Source: Hoylesella marshii DSM 16973 = JCM 13450
Lineage (GTDB): Bacteria > Bacteroidota > Bacteroidia > Bacteroidales > Bacteroidaceae
DNA: 64,000 nt
NCBI RefSeq assembly: GCF_000146675.1
Contig: NZ_GL397214.1
Location: forward strand, 1,310,756-1,374,755
Direction: 5' to 3'
Within the stretch, counting starts at the first letter, position 1; every line of letters starts with the position of its first letter. Positions 26,746 to 34,686 of this stretch are shown here, piece after piece. The position numbers were made by a program, and so were the translations under genes. The notes under the pieces were generated by a model. It was not told where the DNA came from. It ran no database searches and worked only from the letters and a program-made list of their open reading frames with translations.

Positions 26746-26833
26746 TATACTCTGAGCGTGTAAAAGGATAGCTTTGAGCCGGTAAAAGCATAGCTCTGAC
26801 AAAGTGGAAGCATAGCTTTGAGAAAGAGGGAGG
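26746..26833. repeat. Tandem 22-bp array (4 units)
   Basis: Units start at 26746, 26768, 26790 and 26812, in strict 22-bp steps. They share ATAGCTTTGAG at their left and a G/A-rich right half ending AAAAGC or GGAAGC, so a small dyad (AAAGC-ATA-GCTTT) forms across each unit border. The array sits between tRNA-Ser and the 3' end of the RDD gene, in a convergent gap. Confidence 0.75.
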
Positions 26834-26882
26834 AAAGCGGTTACGGAAACAGCGGTACACAACGGATGTGACAAAGCTTTGC

Positions 26883-27608
26883 TCAAACCATTTCCATGGC
26901 GAAATATTGATAGTCGCGCAACAGTGTTTCAAGAAAAGAGGCCTTGTCCTCTGTGTTGTCGTCGATGCCCAACGTCTCTCTCACCTTATCATATAAAAGG
27001 GCGATGCGACGGTCTTTGTCGTGCTCGTTGGAGGCCAATGTACGCGAAATAATATTGGCCTGTTCCAAAGAAAGGTTTTCGGCCTGACGGTAACGGGGTG
27101 TATAGTTGTGCGAAAGATAATCGTATTCGTCAAGACTAATGGCTATTTTTTTGTAACTGTTGAGCTTTACAACCATCGTACCGGCAGCCAAATCTCCCAA
27201 TCGCTGGTGCCTTTCGGTAAGAAGAATCACCAGTGCTCCTGCGTATGAAAACACAGGGCCATCAATCGGACGCAACAGCCAACGCAACAGATAGCTGCCC
27301 ACACTGGGGGTGGAACCATCGACTTTGACTACCCGTATCTTCATGATGCGCTTGCCCGGGGTCTGCCCCTCGTTGAATGTTTCGCAGAGAAAAGGGTAAC
27401 CAAGGGCAGGAAGCACGAGCAAAAAGACAAGCAACCATGTGCTATCGGGCAGGTTCGACGGGAGGAAGCTAAACAAAGTAAGCAGAGAAACGCCGTAGAG
27501 CACAACAACAACCATGTCTATGAAGTAGGCGATAGCCCGTTCTCCGAGGCTTGCCGGCGTTTGTTCTATACGTACAAACTGCCCCGTGATGATGCTGTTG
27601 TCTGCCAT
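26883..27608 (-). CDS. RDD-family membrane protein
   Basis: The 241-residue protein has the RDD domain (about 10-160): LGERAIAYFIDMVVVV opens the first helix with Arg and Asp, then come two more helices, GQTPGKRIMKIRVVKVDG, and RWLLRPIDG. The remaining 80 residues are cytoplasmic. Members act in cation or osmotic exchange in a few cases, mostly unknown. It is divergent from the SpoIIM/MoxR operon with back-to-back promoters, an arrangement that links RDD proteins with MoxR clusters. The ATG at 27608 follows its own -7 box. Confidence 0.85.
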   Translation of the reverse strand: MADNSIITGQFVRIEQTPASLGERAIAYFIDMVVVVLYGVSLLTLFSFLPSNLPDSTWLLVFLLVLPALGYPFLCETFNEGQTPGKRIMKIRVVKVDGSTPSVGSYLLRWLLRPIDGPVFSYAGALVILLTERHQRLGDLAAGTMVVKLNSYKKIAISLDEYDYLSHNYTPRYRQAENLSLEQANIISRTLASNEHDKDRRIALLYDKVRETLGIDDNTEDKASFLETLLRDYQYFAMEMV

Positions 27609-27635
27609 TCGTTCAAGAGATATTTTACAATTTGC

Positions 27636-27666
27636 TTGCAAATATAGGCCATTTTTTCTATTTTTG
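27636..27666 (+). promoter_or_regulatory. Promoter of SpoIIM-MoxR operon
   Basis: TTG (27636-27638), 20 nt, TATTTTTG (27659-27666). The -33 element overlaps the -7 box of the divergent RDD gene, so polymerase binding at the two promoters may be mutually exclusive. Confidence 0.6.
27639..27646 (-). promoter_or_regulatory. Promoter -7 box of RDD gene
   Basis: Minus strand TATATTTG, 31 nt before the RDD start. It lies within 13 nt of the opposing promoter for the SpoIIM-led operon, so the two units probably share control. Confidence 0.55.
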
Positions 27667-27710
27667 CGACTGATTTCAAGCAAATCTTTTTATCGCCTGC
27701 GGGCACCGGA

Positions 27711-28718
27711 ATGAAAGAAGTAACGTTTATAAGGCACAACATAGACAAGTGGAAGAGCATGGAGCTAACGTTAGAAACTGTGGACACGCAGTCTCCCGAC
27801 ACACTTGCCGACCTATATACGGAGCTTACCGCCGACCTCGCTTTTGCCCAAACACACTACCCTTCCTCACGCATTACGCTCTATCTCAACAACATGGCCT
27901 ACGCACTGCATGGCTCCATTTACAAGAACAAGCGTGAAAAGTGGTCGCGTCTCATTACGTTTTGGACGCACGAAGTGCCGCTTACCATGTATGAAGCAAG
28001 GAAATATATGTTAATTTCTTTGCTTGTGTTTCTTGCAGGTATTGCTATCGGCGTGATTTCTACAATGGGCGATGCAGAATTTCCTCGCATTATCTTGGGC
28101 GATAACTATGTGGACATGACACTGGAAAACATCCGGCAGGGACATCCTATGGCCGTTTACGACGGCACACCGGAAGACATGATGTTCTTTGGCATTACCA
28201 TTCATAATGTAATGGTTTCGTTTCAGATATTCGCTTTCGGCCTCCTTACGTGTTTCGGCACGGGCTTCTTTTTGCTTTACAACGGCATCATGGTGGGTGC
28301 TTTCGAGACTTTCTTCTATCAACACGAACTGTTGGGCGAGTCGGCTCTCGCTATTTTCCTACATGGAACGCTGGAACTTTCGGCCATTGTCATCAGTGGC
28401 AGTGCCGGATTTGCTTTGGGATGGGGTTGGCTTTTCCCAGGTACTTACTCGCGGGGAGAATCCTTCCGCCGAGGTGCACGTCAGGGTCTGCACATCATTG
28501 TGGGTGTGGTACCGGTGTTTATCGTGGCCGGCTTCATAGAAAGCATCATCACCCGACATACCGAGATACACGATGCCATAAGGTTGAGCATCATCCTCTG
28601 CTCATTGGCATTCGTACTTTTCTACTATATTTATTTACCAAAAAAACGTTATCTACATGCAAACGAACAAACCAAAAGTGCAGCTTTACGTGAAGAGAGA
28701 CTTCGGACAGAAATTTGA
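27711..28718 (+). CDS. SpoIIM-like (stage II sporulation M) membrane protein
   Basis: The 335-residue protein has a soluble N-terminal helical region (1-95, with YTELTADLAFAQTHYPSSR) and then the SpoIIM/DUF95 membrane domain with about six helices, including the signature GLLTCFGTGFFLLYNGIMVG and HGTLELSAIVISGSAGF. The organism class does not sporulate; these proteins are standard members of the Bacteroidota MoxR cluster with no known activity. The last 62 nt overlap the next gene in another frame. Confidence 0.85.
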   Translation: MKEVTFIRHNIDKWKSMELTLETVDTQSPDTLADLYTELTADLAFAQTHYPSSRITLYLNNMAYALHGSIYKNKREKWSRLITFWTHEVPLTMYEARKYMLISLLVFLAGIAIGVISTMGDAEFPRIILGDNYVDMTLENIRQGHPMAVYDGTPEDMMFFGITIHNVMVSFQIFAFGLLTCFGTGFFLLYNGIMVGAFETFFYQHELLGESALAIFLHGTLELSAIVISGSAGFALGWGWLFPGTYSRGESFRRGARQGLHIIVGVVPVFIVAGFIESIITRHTEIHDAIRLSIILCSLAFVLFYYIYLPKKRYLHANEQTKSAALREERLRTEI

Positions 28719-29685
28719 AGCCACACTGCGTTTCATCAGAGAAAACTACCGTATACTGCTGAAATACTTCACCTATTTCATTCTTCCCGTATGCCTTGTG
28801 CAGGGATTGACGTTGGACAACGTCTTCTCCCGTGCTTTCACGATGGGCGCAAACAGTGCATCCACAGACAACGAGATAACCGGATTGCTGAACAACTACA
28901 TCGGATTAATGGTTTATTACATCGGTTACGCGCTGATAACTGTTATCGGCACACTGCTGCTATTTTCCGTTTTGTTCGGCATGAAACAACTGTATTTAGA
29001 GCGTGAAAACAGGTTGCAAGGCATCACTTGGGCTGATTTGAGACCTTTTTTCATGCAGAATCTGCGGCGAATGCTGCGGCTGATGCTGGCAGGCCTTGTG
29101 ATAGGAGGAGTTGCTACAATCCTATGGGTGGGCATCTCGATACTGTTGGTATATATCAGTCCGTTGCTGATAGGGATTGTGGTGTTGCTTATGATTGCTT
29201 TTGTGCTGCTTTTCGTGCCGCTCGTATTGTGGACTCCTATCTATCTTTTTGAACCTATCGGGGTGTTCGAGGCTCTTAAGAAAGCCATGAAATTAGGTAT
29301 GAAACGCTGGGGCAGCATTCTTGTCTTCGTCTTTGTGCTCAACATGGTTACCTCCATTCTTCAGGGTATCACTACCATGCCTTGGTATATTGCTGCCATT
29401 GTAAAGATGTTTTTCAATATCAGTCATGCAGATGACGGGTCATTTATCAACTCGCCCGTATTCAGTTTCTTTACCTATCTGCTGGCCATCGTGCAGACTT
29501 ACGGCCTTTATCTCTCCATCGCCATCCTTATGGTAGGCACGTTCTACCTTTATGGAGATGTCATAGAAACAGCAGAAAACAGAAGTGTAGATGCCGACAT
29601 CGACAAGTTTGAGACCTTGGGCGACGACCACCAAGACGACCCGATGCCCATACCCGAAGACATCAAAGACTTCGACAAGCTCTGA
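28657..29685 (+). CDS. Polytopic membrane protein of MoxR cluster
   Basis: A 342-residue protein with about seven membrane helices, starting with a short basic cytoplasmic end and closing with an acidic tail (DDHQDDPMPIPEDIKDFD). I do not recognise a named domain, but a multi-helix protein follows SpoIIM in many Bacteroidota MoxR clusters. The start codon lies 62 nt inside the previous gene; later ATGs would remove part of the first helix region, so I kept this start. Confidence 0.72.
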   Translation: MQTNKPKVQLYVKRDFGQKFEATLRFIRENYRILLKYFTYFILPVCLVQGLTLDNVFSRAFTMGANSASTDNEITGLLNNYIGLMVYYIGYALITVIGTLLLFSVLFGMKQLYLERENRLQGITWADLRPFFMQNLRRMLRLMLAGLVIGGVATILWVGISILLVYISPLLIGIVVLLMIAFVLLFVPLVLWTPIYLFEPIGVFEALKKAMKLGMKRWGSILVFVFVLNMVTSILQGITTMPWYIAAIVKMFFNISHADDGSFINSPVFSFFTYLLAIVQTYGLYLSIAILMVGTFYLYGDVIETAENRSVDADIDKFETLGDDHQDDPMPIPEDIKDFDKL

Positions 29686-29696
29686 ACCACTGACCT

Positions 29697-30311
29697 ATGG
29701 ATGCCTCCATCGTAGATACGCTCGTCGTTGACACTGCCCGAATCCATGCCTTTCGCACAGATTCGGACTTCGATTACAGTCGCGAGCTCGTGCCCACAGA
29801 CACGGGAATTGCAGATTGGATTTTGAAAGAAATAGGAGACATCATAGATACGCTCTTCAACAACGAGTTTACTCATCAGTACGGAGTCCTCTTCTGGACA
29901 CTCCTCGGCTTGGTTCTCCTTGCGTTGGTGGCACTGTTTATCTATGTGAAACGGCCGGGACTATTCGGTCGCAACAAGCGCAACGAACAGGCATACGACG
30001 TGACCGAAGACACCATCTATGGCATCGATTTCCCACAATCCATCGCTGCGGCCTTGGAACGGGGCGATTACAATGAGGCCGCCCGTCTGATTTATTTGCA
30101 TACACTGAAAGGCCTGAGCGATGCAGGGCGCATCGTCTGGCAGCCATTCAAGACCCCTACGCAGTACACTTATGAGATAAAACGGGACGATTTCTCACGA
30201 CTCACAGCGCTCTTCATACGTGTGAGATACGGAAACTTTGCTGCCGACGAGGCCGTATGCGAGGAAATGCAGACGCTGTGGGCAGCTATCATGAAAGGAG
30301 AGACGGCATGA
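29697..30311 (+). CDS. DUF4129-domain protein
   Basis: A 204-residue protein with a periplasmic N-terminal region (1-60), one membrane helix (about 63-85), and a C-terminal soluble domain carrying the DUF4129 pattern NEAARLIYLHTLKGL followed by a YGNFAADE motif. This domain is usually found with transglutaminase or MoxR/DUF58 proteins. It starts 11 nt after the previous gene and its stop overlaps the next start (ATGA). Confidence 0.75.
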   Translation: MDASIVDTLVVDTARIHAFRTDSDFDYSRELVPTDTGIADWILKEIGDIIDTLFNNEFTHQYGVLFWTLLGLVLLALVALFIYVKRPGLFGRNKRNEQAYDVTEDTIYGIDFPQSIAAALERGDYNEAARLIYLHTLKGLSDAGRIVWQPFKTPTQYTYEIKRDDFSRLTALFIRVRYGNFAADEAVCEEMQTLWAAIMKGETA

Positions 30312-31546
30312 AAGGGAGCAGAATCTTTATCCTCGTCATCGTGGCGTTCCTCGCCGTCATGTTCATGGTACAGCTTTCACTGGGCAAGAAGTTCGTATGG
30401 CAACCTACTTTCAGTCATACCGACAAACAGCCGTTCGGTGCCTACGTGTTCGACACTATCATGGCAAGCACCATGAAGCAAGGTTATACGGTGACACAAA
30501 AGACGTTCTATCAATTAGAACATCAATACAGCCATCGCCGACAAGGCTACTTGATGGTTTCACAAAATGGCAGTCTCACCCGAACAGAAGCCCTATCTAT
30601 TCTCAGAATGGCCGAACGGGGAGACAAAGTGATGCTGGCGGTATCGGGATATGAACTTGGAAAGATAACAGACACATTGAACCTCAGCGTAGGTTACGAG
30701 CAATTCGACTTCCAACGGCTGAAAGACAACGTCATCGAACGGGAAAATTCCGACACCATTCAATGGATGGGCGACGACAAACGCTATACCCGGGCGCAAT
30801 ACTACATCAACTCTGCCCTGTCGGGGTCTTGTGTTTCGCTGGACACTATACCGACAGAGGTACTCGGAATGCAAACGGGGAACGACGAGGAAGACACCCC
30901 CTGTTCGTACATCATGGCAGCATCCATGAAGTGGGGGAAGGGCAATATCATACTGATTCCCACGCCGTTGCTGTTTACCAACTACTCCATTCTTGAACCC
31001 TCGTCCACGTATTACGTGCACAGACTGATGTCGCAGTTCGGTGCTTTGCCTGTTGTCCGCGTGGAACGGCAAACGGAGGAAGAGGCAGCGATGCAGACCT
31101 CTCCCCTTACCTACTTTCTCTCACAACCGCCGTTGCAGTGGGGCATCTGCCTTTCCCTGCTCCTTATCATTGTCTTCATGGTGTTTACGGCACGGAGAAA
31201 GCAACGCATCATACCCGTCATATCCCCGCCGAAAAACCGCAGCCTCGATTTTATCAAACTCATCGGCACGCTCTATCACAGGCAGGATATGCACACAGAC
31301 TTAGTAAGAAAGAAATATATCTACTTCTCTGAGGAGATTCGTAAACAGTTGGGTATTGACATCAATGACACCGATGCCGATGCCCGCAACATGCGCATAC
31401 TATCGGCACAAACAGGAAAAGATGCCGAAACATTGCACGAAGAGATACGACAGTTGCGCTTCATCGCCCATTTCGACCACGAAATAGCCCTCAAAGAAAT
31501 GAAAGAATACATTGACCAAATGAACGAAATCATTAACAAGCTATAG
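30308..31546 (+). CDS. DUF4350-domain membrane protein
   Basis: A 412-residue protein with an N-terminal membrane anchor (about 5-25), a large periplasmic domain of the DUF4350 kind (about 30-280, with FSHTDKQPFGAYVFD, LSILRMAERGDKVMLAVSG and GKGNIILIPTPLLFTNYSIL), a second membrane helix (about 295-315), and a cytoplasmic C-terminal domain. DUF4350 folds like a GATase/ThuA domain and usually lies between DUF4129 and MoxR genes. The start at 30308 overlaps the upstream stop. Confidence 0.78.
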   Translation: MKGSRIFILVIVAFLAVMFMVQLSLGKKFVWQPTFSHTDKQPFGAYVFDTIMASTMKQGYTVTQKTFYQLEHQYSHRRQGYLMVSQNGSLTRTEALSILRMAERGDKVMLAVSGYELGKITDTLNLSVGYEQFDFQRLKDNVIERENSDTIQWMGDDKRYTRAQYYINSALSGSCVSLDTIPTEVLGMQTGNDEEDTPCSYIMAASMKWGKGNIILIPTPLLFTNYSILEPSSTYYVHRLMSQFGALPVVRVERQTEEEAAMQTSPLTYFLSQPPLQWGICLSLLLIIVFMVFTARRKQRIIPVISPPKNRSLDFIKLIGTLYHRQDMHTDLVRKKYIYFSEEIRKQLGIDINDTDADARNMRILSAQTGKDAETLHEEIRQLRFIAHFDHEIALKEMKEYIDQMNEIINKL

Positions 31547-31552
31547 AGAATT

Positions 31553-32527
31553 ATGGAAGAAAACGTAGAAACTCGCACAGACCTATCACAGTTTGCGCAG
31601 AAAGTAAAGGATATAAAAGCCGCCATCGCCGATGTCATTGTGGGACAAAACGAGGCCGTAGACCTGCTCCTCACAGCCATACTTGCCGACGGACATATAC
31701 TGATAGAGGGTGTGCCCGGGGTGGCAAAGACACTGCTCGCACGTCTTGTCTCGCAACTCATCGACGCCCGATTCAGCCGCATTCAGTTCACCCCCGACCT
31801 CATGCCGAGCGACGTTCTCGGCACTACGGTCTTCAACATGCAGACCTCTCACTTCGACTTTCACAAGGGGCCTATCTTCGCCGACATAGTGCTTGTAGAC
31901 GAAATCAACCGTGCGCCGGCCAAAACTCAGGCCGCTCTCTTTGAAGTAATGGAAGAGCGACAGGCTACCATCGATGGCAACACCCACAAGATGGGCGACC
32001 TCTATACCATCATTGCCACACAAAACCCCGTAGAACAGGAGGGTACTTACAAGCTGCCCGAGGCGCAACTCGACCGTTTTCTCATGAAACTCACCATGGG
32101 ATACCCCTCCCTTGAGGAAGAAATAACCATTCTCGAACGTCACCATGCTGATGCCCGCATCGCAAAACCCGTCAACCTGCAACCCGTGATTGCCCGCGAT
32201 GAACTGCTCGATATGCGCCGGCTGGTAGATAAAGTCTTTGTTGAACCCACGCTCTTGCAGTATATCGCCGCCATCGTACAGCAGACCCGCACAAGCAAAG
32301 CTGTGTATTTAGGTGCATCGCCCCGTGCTTCGGTGGCTATGCTGCGAGCTTCCAAAGCCTTTGCTTTGCTACAAGGACGAGACTTTATCACACCCGAAGA
32401 CATCAAAATCGTTACGCCGCCCATACTGCAACACCGTCTCATCCTCACCGCAGAGGCAGAGATGGAGGGCTACACACCGCTGAAAGTAACGCAACGACTG
32501 ATAGACAAAGTGGAAGTTCCTCAATAG
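31553..32527 (+). CDS. MoxR-family AAA+ ATPase
   Basis: The 324-residue AAA+ protein has Walker A GVPGVAKT (53-60), Walker B VLVDEINRAPAK (about 119-130), the sensor IATQNPVEQEGTY and arginine LDRFLM, and a C-terminal lid with SPRASVAMLRASKA. MoxR ATPases are chaperones that remodel or mature partner proteins, often those with von Willebrand A or DUF58 domains. Its partner here is the DUF58 protein encoded 12 nt downstream. Confidence 0.93.
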   Translation: MEENVETRTDLSQFAQKVKDIKAAIADVIVGQNEAVDLLLTAILADGHILIEGVPGVAKTLLARLVSQLIDARFSRIQFTPDLMPSDVLGTTVFNMQTSHFDFHKGPIFADIVLVDEINRAPAKTQAALFEVMEERQATIDGNTHKMGDLYTIIATQNPVEQEGTYKLPEAQLDRFLMKLTMGYPSLEEEITILERHHADARIAKPVNLQPVIARDELLDMRRLVDKVFVEPTLLQYIAAIVQQTRTSKAVYLGASPRASVAMLRASKAFALLQGRDFITPEDIKIVTPPILQHRLILTAEAEMEGYTPLKVTQRLIDKVEVPQ

Positions 32528-32539
32528 CATCCGCCTGCA

Positions 32540-33850
32540 ATGTATCTTACCCGTCGTTTCTATCTGGCTGCAACCGCCGTTGTACTCACCGTCTTCTCCG
32601 GCTACGCCTATGCCCCGTTGTTCAACTTAGGGCGTATCATGCTGTGCCTGCTTATCATCGGCACGGCGGCCGATACCATTCTGCTCTATGCCCGACGAGG
32701 TATCGAGGCCTGGCGGCAATGCTCCGACCGCTTTTCCAATGGCGACGAAAACCCCGTGAACCTGCGGGTGGAGAGCAGCTATCCCTTTACCGCACGATTA
32801 GAAGTGACCGACGAGATACCCCACATCTTCCAACGGCGGGACATCCGCTTTATGCTCTCGCTCCAACCCAACGAGGGAAAGAACGTGAACTACACCCTAC
32901 GTCCCACCCAACGGGGGGTCTACGGATTCGGACTCATCCGCGTCTTCGTCTCCACTCCTCTGGGATGGGTGCAACGACGCATTACCTGCGGAGAGCCAAA
33001 AGACGTAAAAGTATATCCCTCCTACATGATGTTGCGGCAATATGAACTGTTGGCTATCAGCAACAATCTGACCGAGATGGGTATTAAGCGCATACGACGG
33101 GTAGGCAACAACACCGAGTTCGAACATATCAAGGAATACGTGAAAGGCGACGATTACCGCACCATCAATTGGAAAGCCTCGGCACGACGACACCAACTCA
33201 TGGTAAACGTCTATCAAGATGAACGCTCACAACGCATCTACAACATCATAGACAAAGGTCGTGTCATGCAGCAAGCATTCCGCGGCATCACCCTTTTCGA
33301 CTACGCCATCAACGCATCGCTGGTGCTCTCCTTTGTGGCCATCAACAAAGAAGACCGCGCCGGACTCATCACCTTCAACGAACGGTTCGACAATATGGTG
33401 CCGGCCTCCCGACGGCCGCACCAGATGCAGATGCTCCTCGAAGCCCTTTATGCCCAACAGACCACCTTCGGGGAATCCGATTTCTCCGCCCTTTGCATTC
33501 AGGTCGACAAGCAAGTCACCAAGCGCAGCTTGCTCGTGCTCTACACCAACTTCACAGGCACGACCAGCCTCAACCGGCAATTGTCCTATCTCATACGGCT
33601 TAACCGCCGCCATCGCCTGCTCGTTGTATTCTTTGAAGATGCAGAACTGAAAGCGTATGCACTATCCCATCCCGTCAATACGGAAGACTACTATCGGCAC
33701 GTGATAGCCGATAAATTCAGATATGAGCAACGACTCATCGTCAGCATACTTCAACGCTATGGCATACAAAGTCTCCTTACCACACCCGAAAACCTAAGCG
33801 TAGATGTCATCAACAAATACTTAGAGATGAAAGCACGCCACATGTTCTAA
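32540..33850 (+). CDS. DUF58-domain protein
   Basis: The 436-residue protein has two N-terminal membrane helices (about 8-50), a beta-rich domain, and a DUF58 core (about 190-290) with EFEHIKEYVKGDDYRTINWK followed by a von Willebrand A-like fold with LITFNERFD and LVLYTNFTGT. DUF58 proteins are the usual clients of MoxR ATPases. It is the last gene of a six-gene plus-strand operon. Confidence 0.9.
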   Translation: MYLTRRFYLAATAVVLTVFSGYAYAPLFNLGRIMLCLLIIGTAADTILLYARRGIEAWRQCSDRFSNGDENPVNLRVESSYPFTARLEVTDEIPHIFQRRDIRFMLSLQPNEGKNVNYTLRPTQRGVYGFGLIRVFVSTPLGWVQRRITCGEPKDVKVYPSYMMLRQYELLAISNNLTEMGIKRIRRVGNNTEFEHIKEYVKGDDYRTINWKASARRHQLMVNVYQDERSQRIYNIIDKGRVMQQAFRGITLFDYAINASLVLSFVAINKEDRAGLITFNERFDNMVPASRRPHQMQMLLEALYAQQTTFGESDFSALCIQVDKQVTKRSLLVLYTNFTGTTSLNRQLSYLIRLNRRHRLLVVFFEDAELKAYALSHPVNTEDYYRHVIADKFRYEQRLIVSILQRYGIQSLLTTPENLSVDVINKYLEMKARHMF

Positions 33851-33956
33851 ACATCCCCCATCACCTTTTCCCGTCTTGCCCTAACAAAGATACAGAATAA
33901 ACACTCTTAATGGCAAGCATTGAAGATGGTTTTCAAAGGGCTGTTTCATCGAGATG

Positions 33957-34028
33957 CTCTTATCTCAAAATTACGTTTCCTGATAAATCAATTTGCAGAA
34001 GTCTCTATATGAGAACTTGAGATAAGAG
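33957..34028. repeat. 12-bp perfect inverted repeat, 48-nt loop
   Basis: CTCTTATCTCAA (33957-33968) and TTGAGATAAGAG (34017-34028) are perfect complements. The pair lies about 110 nt after the DUF58 stop. It has no T-run and a long loop, so it is not an ordinary terminator; it may mark a palindromic insertion boundary or structured 3' RNA. Confidence 0.5.
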
Positions 34029-34063
34029 TATTTGAAGTATCAATCCTAACAGGGAGACTGACC

Positions 34064-34476
34064 ACAGGCAGGGGTGAAGCAACGGGCTTACCCCTGCCTG
34101 TATTCTATTACACCTCCAACGCTCTGCTTTATTCCCCTTTTTACCAAGCCGTTGCCTTAGGCTGACATATTGCGCGCCTACAACACTTGCCTTCAATCAT
34201 TAAAGGATATGATTTGTTACGAGAAAGGTTGCCGACCCATCCACATACAAACGCCACCCGTACATAGGACAAGCGCCATCTGTTTCACGAAGAAACAGCA
34301 TCTGTATGGGGGATGAATGCCGACTTCTCAGTTGTTACTTTACGACCTTGAAAACTTTCAATCCAGAACTTTTGAGCATCAAATACTGAGAAACTCTCAC
34401 AAAAACGGGGCGAAAAGTGATAAATGCAAACCACTGAAAAATCACCAATCAGAAAGTTTTGACGATTCCACCCCAT
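34064..34476. repeat. Dispersed intergenic element, copy A (fullest)
   Basis: This about 410-bp non-coding block is the fullest copy of a dispersed family. Order: a strong hairpin (ACAGGCAGGGGT at 34064-34075 with its complement at 34090-34101); a GC-varied segment to GGTTGCCGACC (about 34228-34238); three 22-bp-period units from 34245, 34267 and 34289; a module ending TTACTTTACGACC; and a highly conserved block TTTTGAGCATCAAATAC, then AAACTCTCACAAAAACGG (to 34407). Copies C and D match it closely over the conserved block. Short frames in it translate to similar peptides in copies A and C, but stops interrupt copies D and E. Confidence 0.75.
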
Positions 34477-34550
34477 CCTTTTACACGTAGAATGTATTTT
34501 TATTCTGTAAAATTTTAGGAAAAAGATTCGTTAATATAAAACAAATGCAG

Positions 34551-34558
34551 TACTTTTG
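34551..34558 (+). promoter_or_regulatory. Promoter -7 box of SusC/D-protease unit
   Basis: TACTTTTG, followed by a leader of about 120 nt to the SusC start. No gene for an adjacent anti-sigma or extracytoplasmic sigma factor is present. Confidence 0.55.
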
Positions 34559-34686
34559 TCGCGATTCTATGGGAAGTCGGGCGACTTTTACCATGAATAG
34601 GCCTATCAAGGTCTCTACACACATGCATCAATAAAAACGAATACATTGGTTATTAGCGACATAAATTATTAGTAAAAACTTAAATC

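Noticed and set aside
34285-34476. Short open frames inside dispersed elements A and C (similar peptides)
   Set aside because: The frames agree because the DNA is shared; silent and amino-acid changes are about equal and copies D and E have stops in the same frame.
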